DNA of 64,000 nt from Sphingobacterium spiritivorum (GTDB taxonomy: Bacteria; Bacteroidota; Bacteroidia; Sphingobacteriales; Sphingobacteriaceae), in assembly GCF_016724845.1 (NCBI RefSeq), contig NZ_CP068082.1, positions 4,216,001 to 4,280,000 on the forward strand. The letters run 5' to 3'. Below are positions 54,376-63,473 of the stretch, one piece after another. A model generated the notes under the pieces. It worked only from the letters and a program-made list of their open reading frames with translations. It was not told the DNA's origin and did not search any database. A program made the translations under genes and the position numbers. Every line of letters starts with the position of its first letter. Positions within the stretch are counted from its first letter, which is position 1.

Positions 54376-54894
54376 TTATTTGGATTTTGTAATACAGGAA
54401 ATAAGCACCAGAACTATAGTGCCAATAGCGGCAAAAGTTCGTATGTTATTCCAGAAATTCCACCGTTCTTCAAAAATATCTCGCATTTCCCGAATCTGAT
54501 CTGCTGTAGAATCGTTAATTTGAAAAGCGTCCAGTCGGTTATTAAGAGGTACATTTACAATTGCCGTGACAGCAAACACTCCAAATATATAGCAGCAGCT
54601 GGCAAATACTAGTAAGATAAACGCTGATGAAGAACTTTTGTAATGCTGAAACGTAGCTAACGGAAGAAGTATAAGCGATCCCATAAAACAGACAAAGAAG
54701 AGTGTATTAAGCACGGCTTTGTTTATCTGTTGCATTGCCCTTAAGTATTCTGAATCTGTCAGTTTTCCTAACCCCGTACTGACGGAAATAGAATAGGAGT
54801 AAAAAAAACCTGCCATCAATGCCGTGCTGATAGCGGTTAATAAAAGTATAATATCCGGTAATTTCATAGGAGTATAGTTTATTTTTACAGTCAT
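54376..54894 (-). CDS. DUF1772 (anthrone-oxygenase-like) membrane protein
   Basis: 172 residues with four likely transmembrane helices (about 13-33, 62-80, 90-112, 148-167). The pattern A-G-F-F-Y-S-Y-S-I-S-V in helix 1, V-P-L-N-N-R-L in the middle and W-N-F-W-N-N-I-R before the last helix are DUF1772 signatures. The family includes fungal anthrone oxygenases; in bacteria the role is unknown. ATG 54867 (nine codons in) would fit the usual N terminus as well, but ATG 54894 has a better purine-rich lead (GAAAG). Confidence 0.85.
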   Translation of the reverse strand: MTVKINYTPMKLPDIILLLTAISTALMAGFFYSYSISVSTGLGKLTDSEYLRAMQQINKAVLNTLFFVCFMGSLILLPLATFQHYKSSSSAFILLVFASCCYIFGVFAVTAIVNVPLNNRLDAFQINDSTADQIREMRDIFEERWNFWNNIRTFAAIGTIVLVLISCITKSK

Positions 54895-55221
54895 CTTTCA
54901 AGCAGAAGTCAACGTGCCGTCCAACTTTGTATATTGCTAATATACAAATTGATGGTTTTGCAGGATAAAAAGGATTCGTGATTTATGATCATAATTCTCG
55001 AAGTGTACTGGATATTACTACACAGATTATGCTCCTTCAAACGGAGGCTGCCGCCAGATTAATAACAAGAGAGAACTGGAATTTTTCTACGTGCCGGATG
55101 GAACCTTTGATTAAAATATACAGCTCTAAGATCTTAAAATCCAAATGTTTAAAATTTCACTCCGGTAGTCCTCTGGTTTAATCTCTTTTTCTCCTCAATA
55201 AGCGTTTTTAGATTGTAATAA

Positions 55222-55235
55222 TTGATCGTGATCAA
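55222..55235. promoter_or_regulatory. FNR/CRP-type operator
   Basis: TTGATCGTGATCAA matches the FNR consensus TTGATnnnnATCAA at every defined base, with a 6-bp perfect arm. It lies about 185 bp before prpB and about 88 bp before the predicted transcription start, a distance compatible with activation by a Crp/Fnr-family protein. The regulator itself is not in the window. Confidence 0.55.
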
Positions 55236-55277
55236 ACGTTTTAAAATAAATGATACGGTTAGATTGCGTCATTAAAT

Positions 55278-55310
55278 ATTGAACACGCTAAAATTTTATT
55301 TGTATCTTTA
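55278..55310 (+). promoter_or_regulatory. Promoter of the prpBCD operon
   Basis: ATTG (55278-55281), a 21-bp spacer and TATCTTTA (55303-55310), one mismatch from TAnnTTTG. The leader of about 105 nt contains a 9-bp inverted repeat (55362-55400). Confidence 0.45.
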
Positions 55311-55419
55311 AAAAGAAGGTTTAGACTCTAAAAATTTAAAGTGTCTTACATTCGTGCATAAAAACAGAAACGTCTAAAATCCTCTGGCCGCTTTCTGTTT
55401 ATTTTCAATTTCCAATTAT

Positions 55420-56316
55420 ATGATAAACTCTCCAGGGCTTCTTTTCAGAGAAGCAATCAAGAATGAGAAACCATTGCAGGTGGTCGGTGCGATCAATGCT
55501 AATCATGCTTTGCTGGCACAACAGGCCGGATTTAAGGCTATCTATGTCTCCGGAGGAGGTGTCGCTGCCGGATCTTTAGGTGTACCTGATCTGGGTATTA
55601 CCAATTTACAGGATGTGCTGATCGATGTAGAACGGATCAGCAACGTATGTACACTGCCGTTGATGGTGGATATTGATACAGGATTTGGTCCTTCAGCTTT
55701 TAATGTGGCCCGTACTATCCGTTCGCTTGTAAAAGCCGGTGCAGCTGCGGTGCATATGGAAGACCAGGTAGGAGCCAAACGCTGCGGCCACCGCCCGGGT
55801 AAAGAACTCGTTAGTACGGACGAAATGGCAGACAGAATCAAAGCTGCGGTAGATGCCCGTACTGATATCAATTTTGTTATCGGCGCCCGTACAGATGCAT
55901 TAGCATCAGAAGGAATTGATAAAGCACTCGAACGGGCTGTTGCATATAAAGAAGCCGGAGCCGACTTTATTTTTGCTGAAGCTGTACACACACTGGAGGA
56001 ATATACTCGTTTTAGTGAGGCAACAGGATTACCCGTTCTCGCAAATATTACGGAATTCGGGCAGACACCTTTATTTACCACAGAGGAATTGGGCGAAGCC
56101 GGGGTTGCTATTGTCTTGTATCCGCTTTCCGCATTTCGGGCGGCTAATAAGGCGGCTGCAAATGTGTACAGTCATATACGAAAAGATGGAGGCCAGGCTG
56201 CAGTACTGGATACTATGCAGACTAGGGAAGAGCTCTACAAAAGTATAGACTACTACGAATATGAAAACCGATTAGATCAATTGTTCAATACCAAGTATGA
56301 TGAAAGAAACAAATGA
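55420..56316 (+). CDS. prpB: 2-methylisocitrate lyase
   Basis: 298 residues, the usual length. PEP mutase/isocitrate lyase fold: V-D-I-D-T-G-F-G at 83-90 and the signature K-R-C122-G-H-R-P-G-K with catalytic Cys122. It cleaves 2-methylisocitrate to succinate and pyruvate, the last step of the 2-methylcitrate cycle for propionyl-CoA. The R-x-G after the signature is the methylisocitrate form, not the isocitrate lyase form. First gene of the operon; its last 20 bp overlap prpC. Confidence 0.95.
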   Translation: MINSPGLLFREAIKNEKPLQVVGAINANHALLAQQAGFKAIYVSGGGVAAGSLGVPDLGITNLQDVLIDVERISNVCTLPLMVDIDTGFGPSAFNVARTIRSLVKAGAAAVHMEDQVGAKRCGHRPGKELVSTDEMADRIKAAVDARTDINFVIGARTDALASEGIDKALERAVAYKEAGADFIFAEAVHTLEEYTRFSEATGLPVLANITEFGQTPLFTTEELGEAGVAIVLYPLSAFRAANKAAANVYSHIRKDGGQAAVLDTMQTREELYKSIDYYEYENRLDQLFNTKYDERNK

Positions 56317-57451
56317 AACGGGCTTTAAGCCTAAGAAAAGTGTTGCCCTTTCGGGAGTACCGGCAGGTAATACCGCATTAAGTACAGTTGGAAAGAGTGG
56401 TAATGATCTGCATTACCGTGGATATGACATTCTGGATCTGGCAGATCAGGCGACATTTGAAGAAGTAGCTTATCTATTAATATATGGCAGCCTGCCCACA
56501 AGGGCTCAATTGCTGTCTTATCAGGCGCAGTTGATCAGTCAGAGAGGACTGCCTATAGCTTTACAGAATGTCCTGAAACAATTGCCGACTACAGCACATC
56601 CTATGGATGTACTGAGGACTTATGTATCCGTATTTGGTAGCATTCAACCGGAGAAAGAAAGCCATTCCCTGGCCGGAGCACGTGATATTGCCAACAGATT
56701 AATGGCTTCTATGGGTTCGGCATTGTTATATTGGTACCATTTCAGTCAGAACGGACGTGAGATAGCTGTCGAAACAACAGACGCGACATTGGGCGGACAT
56801 TTTTTACATCTCTTACACGGTACTCCACCATCTGAATCCTGGGTAAGAGCTATGCAGGTTTCGCTCAACTTATATGCAGAGCATGAATTTAACGCTTCTA
56901 CATTTACAGCACGTGTTATAGCCGGTACAGGATCAGACATGTATTCCTGTATTGCCGGGGCTATAGGTGCACTACGCGGGCCTAAACATGGCGGAGCTAA
57001 TGAGGTCGCTTTTGAAATTCAGACCCGTTATGCCAATGCGGATGAGGCAGAAGCAGATATACGTAAGCGATTGGCTAATAGAGAAGTAATCATTGGTTTT
57101 GGACATCCGGTATATACCATAGCAGATCCCCGTAATCAGGTAATCAAGATGATCGCCAGAGAATTATCAGAGGAAGCAGGAGATATGACCCTGTACAGTA
57201 TTGCCGAGCGGTTGGAAACGGTCATGTGGGAAGAGAAAAAAATGTTTCCTAATCTGGACTGGTATTCTGCAGTATCTTATCATTTAATGGGAATACCAAC
57301 GGAGATGTTTACCCCTTTATTTGTTTTGGCGCGTATTACTGGCTGGTCTGCTCATGTCTTTGAACAACGGCAGGACGGGAAGATTATACGTCCGAGTGCA
57401 AATTATATTGGACCGGAAAACAGAGCTTATGTGCCAATCTCTGAAAGATAA
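56297..57451 (+). CDS. prpC: 2-methylcitrate synthase
   Basis: 384 residues, the length of short-form (gram-positive-like) citrate synthases. The catalytic triad is visible: H231 in G-P-K-H-G-G-A-N, H270 in G-F-G-H-P-V-Y and D321 in N-L-D-W-Y-S-A-V. It condenses propionyl-CoA with oxaloacetate. Two ATGs lie side by side (56297, 56300); either may be used. Overlap with prpB and proximity of prpD make the methylcitrate role more likely than plain citrate synthase. Confidence 0.93.
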   Translation: MMKETNETGFKPKKSVALSGVPAGNTALSTVGKSGNDLHYRGYDILDLADQATFEEVAYLLIYGSLPTRAQLLSYQAQLISQRGLPIALQNVLKQLPTTAHPMDVLRTYVSVFGSIQPEKESHSLAGARDIANRLMASMGSALLYWYHFSQNGREIAVETTDATLGGHFLHLLHGTPPSESWVRAMQVSLNLYAEHEFNASTFTARVIAGTGSDMYSCIAGAIGALRGPKHGGANEVAFEIQTRYANADEAEADIRKRLANREVIIGFGHPVYTIADPRNQVIKMIARELSEEAGDMTLYSIAERLETVMWEEKKMFPNLDWYSAVSYHLMGIPTEMFTPLFVLARITGWSAHVFEQRQDGKIIRPSANYIGPENRAYVPISER

Positions 57452-57513
57452 ATACATATAACATAACTTATTTTAATACTTAATTACACTAAAACTTTAT
57501 ATTTTATATAAAA

Positions 57514-58965
57514 ATGGCTTCAATTATTTCGAATGAAAGACCACAACCCGATCAGGTACTGACGGATATTGTTGATTATGTACTGGATTACAAAGTCGAG
57601 AGTGACGTAGCCTGGCGCACTGCATTTTATTGTTTTTTGGATACACTTGGCTGTGGCTTCGAAGCATTGACGTACCCAGCATGTACTAAGCTCTTAGGTC
57701 CGGTTGTGCCTGGAACTATTGTACCTAACGGAGCCAAAGTCCCGGGAACAGCTTATCAGCTGGATCCAATACAGGCAGCATTTAATATTGGAACTATTGT
57801 CCGTTGGTTGGATTTTAATGATACCTGGCTGGCTGCTGAATGGGGGCATCCTTCAGATAATCTGGGAGGAATTCTTGCTACTGCAGATTGGTTGAGCCGT
57901 ACCCGTGTAGCCAACGGTGAAAAACCCCTGAAGGCAAAAGTGGTGCTGGAGGCCATGGTGATGGCACATGAAATACAAGGAGTACTGGCGCTGGAAAATT
58001 CATTTAACAAAGTCGGACTGGATCATGTTATTCTGGTCAAGGTCGCATCCACAGCTGTAGTAGGTAAATTACTCGGACTGAACCGGGAGGAACTGATCAA
58101 TGCTGTATCTCTGGCTTTTGTGGATGGTCAGGCATTACGTACCTACAGGCATGCACCTAATACTGGAAGCCGTAAATCCTGGGCAGCCGGAGATGCAACT
58201 TCGCGTGCTGTACGGTTAGCACTTATTGCACAAACTGGTGAAATGGGCTATCCTTCGGTATTAACTGCTCCGGTTTGGGGATTTTATGATGTCTCTTTCA
58301 AAGGACAGGCATTCAAGTTTCAACGGCCATATGGTTCTTATGTAATGGAAAATATTCTGTTCAAAATATCCTTTCCTGCAGAATTCCATGCGCAGACCGC
58401 TGCTGAAGCAGCTATGCAATTGCATGAACAACTCGCACTTGTAGGTAAATCGGTAGAGGATATTGCCCGGATTACCATCCGTACACATGAAGCTGCAATT
58501 CGTATCATTGATAAGAAAGGACCGCTTCATAATCCGGCAGATCGTGACCACTGTATACAGTATATGGTTGCTGTGCCGCTGATCTTTGGCCGTTTGACCG
58601 CTGAAGATTACGAAGACAATATTGCGCAGGATCCACGTATAGATATACTTCGTGATAAGATGACCTGTCTGGAAGATCCGCAATTTACAGCAGATTACCA
58701 TGATCCGCAGAAACGTGCTATTGCCAATGCTTTGACAGTAGAAATGAAGGATGGAACGGTATTGCCGGAAGTATTTGTACCTTATCCTATCGGCCATCCT
58801 CGTCGTCGTGAAGAAGGTATTCCCAAACTTATCGAAAAATACAAGCGTAATCTGGCACGTATATTCTCCGAAAAACAACAGAAGCAGATTATAGAGTCAA
58901 CATTAGATTACGATACTTTTATTGCCCTTGATGTACAGCAACTTGTCGATCTGATGGTACGATAA
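57514..58965 (+). CDS. prpD: 2-methylcitrate dehydratase
   Basis: 483 residues, MmgE/PrpD family, the usual length. Family segments visible: W-L-D-F-N-D-T-W-L, the G-H-P-S-D-N-L-G-G motif, and S-A-R-x-like T-G-S-R-K-S-W-A-A-G-D-A-T-S-R. It dehydrates 2-methylcitrate to 2-methyl-cis-aconitate. No AcnD or PrpF is in the window, so hydration to methylisocitrate would rely on PrpD itself or on aconitase elsewhere. Last gene of the operon, directly followed by a terminator. Confidence 0.95.
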   Translation: MASIISNERPQPDQVLTDIVDYVLDYKVESDVAWRTAFYCFLDTLGCGFEALTYPACTKLLGPVVPGTIVPNGAKVPGTAYQLDPIQAAFNIGTIVRWLDFNDTWLAAEWGHPSDNLGGILATADWLSRTRVANGEKPLKAKVVLEAMVMAHEIQGVLALENSFNKVGLDHVILVKVASTAVVGKLLGLNREELINAVSLAFVDGQALRTYRHAPNTGSRKSWAAGDATSRAVRLALIAQTGEMGYPSVLTAPVWGFYDVSFKGQAFKFQRPYGSYVMENILFKISFPAEFHAQTAAEAAMQLHEQLALVGKSVEDIARITIRTHEAAIRIIDKKGPLHNPADRDHCIQYMVAVPLIFGRLTAEDYEDNIAQDPRIDILRDKMTCLEDPQFTADYHDPQKRAIANALTVEMKDGTVLPEVFVPYPIGHPRRREEGIPKLIEKYKRNLARIFSEKQQKQIIESTLDYDTFIALDVQQLVDLMVR

Positions 58966-59000
58966 ACAAAAAAGCCGTTGCATGCAACGGCTTTTTTGTT
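58965..59000 (+). terminator. Terminator after prpD
   Basis: A 36-bp perfect palindrome centred on CATG, with CAAAAAAGCCGTTG as left arm and its complement ending in TTTTTT. It starts at the last base of the prpD stop codon. Confidence 0.9.
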
Positions 59001-59055
59001 CTTTGCTATACCAGTTCATCTATACTTTCTAAGGAGACAGAAGTTATGATGTCTT

Positions 59056-59299
59056 TTAAACTATTCAACAGCGTTATTTGGCGTCCCCGCCAAATGGTAA
59101 GATCGAAATTATTATACTCCCGGTGAGGACACCATCAGACGCAGACAAACACACTTTATCCATTTCAAAGTTATTCTCTCTAGTTTTAAGAAGAACGTGT
59201 TAAGAAATGTTAGAGTGGATACGGAGAGGTTCTTAGCATTTAATATTAATCTCTCTGCCCTTCGGGCATCTCTCCTTGAGAAGGAGAGAGAAGTTATAA
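59056..59299. repeat. 244-bp direct repeat, copy 1
   Basis: Matches 59494-59737 over 244 bp without gaps; differences include ACTC/ACTG, CTAG/CTCG, TTAAG/TTCCG and a run near the end. Contains a perfect 8-bp hairpin (ATTTGGCG-TCCC-CGCCAAAT, 59076-59095), TGCCCTTCGGGCA, and TCTCCTTGAGAAGGAGA. No start codon with a family-like protein, no terminal inverted repeats and no clear target duplication. Probably a non-coding interspersed repeat. Confidence 0.8.
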
Positions 59300-59339
59300 T
59301 ACCGTTACTGCAATAGAATCTATTCTACTTTTTAAGGGA

Positions 59340-59459
59340 TAATCAGAGAGAAGTTATGATATCTTTAATATAAACTACAGTTTTTAAAAGCTAAACCTAT
59401 TCCCTCTCATTTTTAAAGATAACTTGTTCCGACTTGTCGGAAGGGTTAGGGAGAGGTTA
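59340..59459. repeat. Decayed third copy of the 244-bp repeat
   Basis: Between the two intact copies, AGAGAGAAGTTATGAT and CTCTCATTTTTAAAGATAAC.., followed by TTGTTCCGA and GGGAGAGGTTA, follow the order of the corresponding segments of the intact copies with substitutions and a large deletion. It lacks the TTTGGCG hairpin and the CCCTTCGGG segment. Confidence 0.5.
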
Positions 59460-59493
59460 CATTGCTTATATTATAAAGTAGTAACTAGGAAAC

Positions 59494-59737
59494 TTAAACT
59501 ATTCAACAGCGTTATTTGGCGTCCCCGCCAAATGGTAAGATCGAAATTATTATACTGCCGGTGAGGACACCATCAGACGCAGACAAACACACTTTATCCA
59601 TTTCAAAGTTATTCTCTCTCGTTTTAAGAAGAACGTGTTCCGAAATGTTAGAGTGGATACGGAGAGGTTCTGAGCTTATAATATCAACCTCTCTGCCCTT
59701 CGGGCATCTCTCCTTGAGAAGGAGAGAAAGGTAATAA
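59494..59737. repeat. 244-bp direct repeat, copy 2
   Basis: Starts 438 bp after copy 1 and is co-linear with it. Hairpin arms at 59514-59521 and 59526-59533. It ends 22 bp before the 3' end of the dehydrogenase gene on the opposite strand, so its hairpins may also serve to end that transcript. Confidence 0.8.
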
Positions 59738-59758
59738 CAACTCTTTTGTTGTTTACTC

Positions 59759-61840
59759 TTATTTCCAGTTTGAATCAAATCCGCTGTAAAAACTAAAATT
59801 ACGGTCGGCCAGTTGCTTTATAGCCGGAGGGATTTCCCATTGTTCTCCGAATTCGGCAAATGCCTGACATTCATTTACAAAGTCCGGTAAGCCAACCTGA
59901 TCGATATGACCGAATACTCCTCCGGTATGTGCTGCGTAACCGATGCCGAGTACCGAACCGATGTCGCCGTCTAAAGGATGTTGTAAGACGCCTTCGTCCA
60001 GACAGCGAAAGCTGTCCAGAGACATGACATGCAATAATCTTTTACGTATCTGATCTACGGCAGGTAAGTGATCTGCTTCTGTTATTTCCGGATCCTGCCA
60101 GATTGCTTTCTTTCCTGTTACAGAATCATAGTTGTAGAAACCTTTTCCGCTTTTGCGTCCGTTTCGACCTGCAGTTACTAATTTTGTAAGATAATTGTAA
60201 CATCTTTTCTGGCTGGCATGTAGCTCCGGTAGCTGGTCATACACATGTAACATAAGTGACAGTGAAATCTCATCCAGAACCGCCAGCGGACCGACTGCAA
60301 ATCCTGCTAACCTCGCCTGCAGTTCGATCTCATTTGCTGGAATGCCTTCCAGAAGCATGGTAATAGCTTCTAACAGATAGTTGAAAAAAATACGGGAAGT
60401 GAAAAAAGCAGGACCATCATATATTACAATTGGAATTTTACCAAACTGACGAGCCACCTGAAGGGCTTTTTTTAAGGTATCATCACTCGTCTTGCTGCCC
60501 CGGATAATTTCGACCAAAGCCATACGGTCTACCGGAGAGAAAAAATGCATACCTATAAAATTTTCGGGCTTTGAAGATACAGAAGCCAGTTCGCTGATAG
60601 GTAAAGAAGTCGTATTTGATGCAAAAAATCCTTTTTCATTCAGGTAGGGAAGGCTCTCAGTAGTAACTTCTGCTTTTAACACTTTATCCTCAAATACAGC
60701 CTCTATAATCAGGTCTGTATTTCCCAGATCAGCCATTTGATCCGTAGGATGGATATGTCCGAGCAACTGCTGTTGTGCATTTTCAGTCATAATACCTTGT
60801 TGTACAAGCTTATTGCAGATCTTCTCTGAATAGGCTTTCCCTTTTGATGCCTGAGTAAGATCTACATCTTTGAGGACGACATCCATACCTGCACGTGCGC
60901 CTTCATACGCTATTCCGGATCCCATCATACCTGCACCGATTACACCTAATTTTTTTAACTCAAATCCTGTTGATGTATCCGGTCTGATCGCTTCTCTGAT
61001 GCCATAATACTGTGTCCGGAGCATACATAATGCTTCAGGGCTGTTCCACACTTTGGTGTAGTGTTGCGCCTCTTGTATCAATGCATCTCCTAAGGATAAT
61101 TCTCTTGCATCTCTGATCATTTGCAAACAATGATCTATGCCGGGTATAAGACCATTGCTTCTTTTCCTGATTATTGCTGCGCTTGCTTCAAAAGCTTCTG
61201 TATGGATTGGCAACGGAGACATTGTGGCCTTTAAAACAGGATTCTGAAGGATATATTGCTGAGCTGATTCCAGTGCTTCAGTCAGATCAACAACTACCTG
61301 ATCTATCAATCCGGCCTCCTGGGCCTGTACTGCAGTAAGGATAGTTCCTTGTGTGAGAAAAGGAACAGCTTTTTCCGGATCCAATAAGCGGGAAGTGAGT
61401 ACAGTAGCCCCGAATCCCGGAAACAATCCGTACCGTGCTTCCGAAAAACCAAGGCGGGCTTCCCGGGTGGCTATTCGTCGTGAGCCCCAAAGTGCAGCGG
61501 CCATCGATATCCCCAGACAATCATTTTGTACAATACTAATTACGGGCTTGTGGTGCTGCAAGTCCGGGATTTTAGAGAGAAGAATGGACAAACGTTTTTC
61601 AAAAATATCAGAATGTGAAGCAAGAGTATAAATAGCTTTATAAGCTGTTTCTTTAGCGCTTAAAGGATTCCGGTAGATAATACCTTTAATATCCGGATCC
61701 CCTAGAAAGATTAACGCTATATCTATGAATTCTTCCAATTGGTCCAACTCATTTATATCACTATCTGTGGTCGAAGGATGAATGAGTACGATACCTTGTG
61801 TATTTTGTTCTGTATGAAAATATTTGAGGTTCTTATTCAT
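59759..61840 (-). CDS. Two-domain enoyl-CoA hydratase-like / 3-hydroxyacyl-CoA dehydrogenase
   Basis: 693 residues, close to FadJ/FadB length. N-terminal crotonase-like domain (about 1-220), linker, NAD-binding 3-hydroxyacyl-CoA dehydrogenase domain (about 290-475; G-V-I-G-A-G-M-M-G-S-G-I), and two C-terminal helical domains. The dehydrogenase His is in G-M-H-F-F-S-P-V-D-R-M. In the hydratase part, the Glu equivalent to E. coli FadB Glu139 is kept (F-S-E-A-R-Y-G), but the G-G-G-x-E segment with Glu119 reads L-G-I-S-M-A-A, so one catalytic Glu and the oxyanion loop are altered; hydratase activity may be weak. Oxidizes 3-hydroxyacyl-CoA in beta-oxidation. Probably co-transcribed with the acyl-CoA dehydrogenase 92 bp upstream. 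Confidence 0.9.
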   Translation of the reverse strand: MNKNLKYFHTEQNTQGIVLIHPSTTDSDINELDQLEEFIDIALIFLGDPDIKGIIYRNPLSAKETAYKAIYTLASHSDIFEKRLSILLSKIPDLQHHKPVISIVQNDCLGISMAAALWGSRRIATREARLGFSEARYGLFPGFGATVLTSRLLDPEKAVPFLTQGTILTAVQAQEAGLIDQVVVDLTEALESAQQYILQNPVLKATMSPLPIHTEAFEASAAIIRKRSNGLIPGIDHCLQMIRDARELSLGDALIQEAQHYTKVWNSPEALCMLRTQYYGIREAIRPDTSTGFELKKLGVIGAGMMGSGIAYEGARAGMDVVLKDVDLTQASKGKAYSEKICNKLVQQGIMTENAQQQLLGHIHPTDQMADLGNTDLIIEAVFEDKVLKAEVTTESLPYLNEKGFFASNTTSLPISELASVSSKPENFIGMHFFSPVDRMALVEIIRGSKTSDDTLKKALQVARQFGKIPIVIYDGPAFFTSRIFFNYLLEAITMLLEGIPANEIELQARLAGFAVGPLAVLDEISLSLMLHVYDQLPELHASQKRCYNYLTKLVTAGRNGRKSGKGFYNYDSVTGKKAIWQDPEITEADHLPAVDQIRKRLLHVMSLDSFRCLDEGVLQHPLDGDIGSVLGIGYAAHTGGVFGHIDQVGLPDFVNECQAFAEFGEQWEIPPAIKQLADRNFSFYSGFDSNWK

Positions 61841-61932
61841 AGCGATCAGCTTTAAAGTGTTAAAAATGAGTTATTTTTGATGTTTTTGTTGTAGTCTCAG
61901 TGTAGATAAATCGTCCGATTGTCCATCCGTCT

Positions 61933-63102
61933 TTATTCTTTTTTTGTATGGTAATTTACTTTGTCAATTGCTGTTTTAGCTATGATCTCCCGCATGATTT
62001 CAGATGTACCGCCTATAATTGTTCCTACACGGACATCCCGGTATAAACGGGATATTTTATAGTCTTCAGTAAAACCATATCCGCCAAAGAGCTGTAAACA
62101 TTCATGAACGATCTTAATGGCCAGTTCGCTGGACTGTAGTTTAGCTATAGAGCATTCCTGAACAGCATAATCTCCGCGTTGCTGAAGGTCACAGCAATGG
62201 TATACGAATGCTTTTGTAGTGGCTATATCTGCGACCATCTGTGCTATACGATGTCTTAATACCTGAAAATCCATCAGTTTCTTTCCAAACGCTTCCCTTT
62301 TGTCTATGTATGCCAGGGTATACTGTAATGCGGAGTCCGCAGTGGATATACTTTGAATGGCAGCCGTAAGGCGCTCCAATTGCAGTCCGCCCATCAGATA
62401 ACCGAATCCGGCGCCTTCTTCACCGATCAGATGAGATACGGGGACTTTAACCTGGTCAAATCCCAGTTCTGCAGTATCGGAAGCATGCCAGCCCATTTTA
62501 TTTATTTTATGCGCACTGACTCCCGGCGTATTCCTGTCTATAAGTAACAGACTGATGCCTTTGCTTTTTTTGCTTGGATCTGTCTTGACTGCCGTAATAA
62601 AAAAATCACCATAATAGCCATTTGTAATAAATGTCTTGGAGCCGTTGACAATATAATAATCGCCTTCCCTAACCGCAGTAGTCTTGATGTGCTGAATGTC
62701 AGATCCGGCGCCGGGTTCTGTAATGGCAACAGCACTGACCAGATCTCCGGTTATAACGCCTGTTAAATAACGTTGTTTGAGTTCTTCAGAAGCATATTTC
62801 AGGAGGTAAGGAGCCGACATATATTGAATGACCAGTGCGGATATCGTAAATCCTCCGGAATAACAATAGGAAAGCTCTTCGCAAAAAATCATGGAATAGT
62901 AGAAATCCAGATCTAATCCACCATAAGCTTCCGGATAATTGAGCCCCAGAAAGCCCATATCACCCATTTTTTTCCAGATAGATTTGTCGATTTGATTGTC
63001 TTTTTCCCAACGGTCGATATGTGGTAAGATCTCCTTACGTATAAATGCCTGTAGCGTTTCGCGAAAGGTTTGATGCTCAGCTGTCAGTAGGGTGGCCTGC
63101 AT
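61933..63102 (-). CDS. Acyl-CoA dehydrogenase
   Basis: 389 residues, the usual length. FAD and substrate motifs: V-A-I-T-E-P-G-A-G-S-D-I in the middle, F-G-G-Y-G-F-T-E-D-Y near the C terminus. The last motif reads I-G-G-T-S-E-I-M, so the Glu found there in medium-chain enzymes is Gly; instead E243 in L-Q-L-E-R-L matches the base position of long-chain and isovaleryl-type enzymes. A role with long-chain or branched acyl-CoA fits. First gene of the minus-strand unit with the hydratase/dehydrogenase, next to a divergent thiolase gene. Confidence 0.92.
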   Translation of the reverse strand: MQATLLTAEHQTFRETLQAFIRKEILPHIDRWEKDNQIDKSIWKKMGDMGFLGLNYPEAYGGLDLDFYYSMIFCEELSYCYSGGFTISALVIQYMSAPYLLKYASEELKQRYLTGVITGDLVSAVAITEPGAGSDIQHIKTTAVREGDYYIVNGSKTFITNGYYGDFFITAVKTDPSKKSKGISLLLIDRNTPGVSAHKINKMGWHASDTAELGFDQVKVPVSHLIGEEGAGFGYLMGGLQLERLTAAIQSISTADSALQYTLAYIDKREAFGKKLMDFQVLRHRIAQMVADIATTKAFVYHCCDLQQRGDYAVQECSIAKLQSSELAIKIVHECLQLFGGYGFTEDYKISRLYRDVRVGTIIGGTSEIMREIIAKTAIDKVNYHTKKE

Positions 63103-63473
63103 ATAGTATAAATTTATTGGTTATGATAAGCCCTGAGAGGATTTGATTTTCCATTAGGGGCAAAGACGAATTTAAGGAAAAAGTGGGGCTTTCCGTTAAT
63201 TTTTACGATTTAATTTTTCCAGTTATCATTTATATAAGTATTCGTTTTATTTTCGTTATATTGTTACTTTATGAAAATATGGGCTTGTAATTCCGTATTG
63301 AATTCGTTCTTTTCATATCTTTACAAAATAAATGTAAGATGGGTATGTCTTCCTGATTATCCGTTTCCGGTTAAGTAAGCTGTATCAACAGGAAAAATAA
63401 GTATGACACTGTTTTGGTCTGCTATCAGACTCTGCATTTAGAGATTTTGTACCATTATAAACAAAAGATAAAC
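63103..63473. other. Divergent promoter region between acyl-CoA dehydrogenase and thiolase
   Basis: 371 bp, AT-rich, no credible gene. TATCTTTA at 63316-63323 (one mismatch to TAnnTTTG) is the best -7 candidate for the thiolase; the minus-strand promoter is not clear. I see no FNR-like or TetR-like palindrome, although beta-oxidation genes are usually regulated. Confidence 0.45.

Larger units (their letters stand above)
54895..55419. other. Intergenic region upstream of prpB
   Basis: 525 bp. Besides the FNR-like box (55222-55235) and the prpB promoter (55278-55310), it contains a 12-bp palindrome TTATGATCATAA (54983-54994) and a 9-bp inverted repeat in the prpB leader (AAACAGAAA at 55362-55370, complement at 55392-55400). 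A 67-codon open frame (54978-55181) shows no family features and is not counted as a gene. Confidence 0.55.

Noticed and set aside
54978..55181. 67-codon open frame on the plus strand
   Set aside because: No recognizable family, no promoter or start signal that stands out, and it overlaps a palindrome-rich regulatory gap.
59001..59758. Possible insertion sequence or CRISPR-like array
   Set aside because: No transposase frame, no terminal inverted repeats, no target duplication, and the repeats are two long copies rather than short repeats with spacers.
59512..59778. Open frames on both strands inside the second 244-bp repeat
   Set aside because: They follow the repeat, start and stop inside it, and the first copy does not keep the same frames open to the same length; low-complexity translation.
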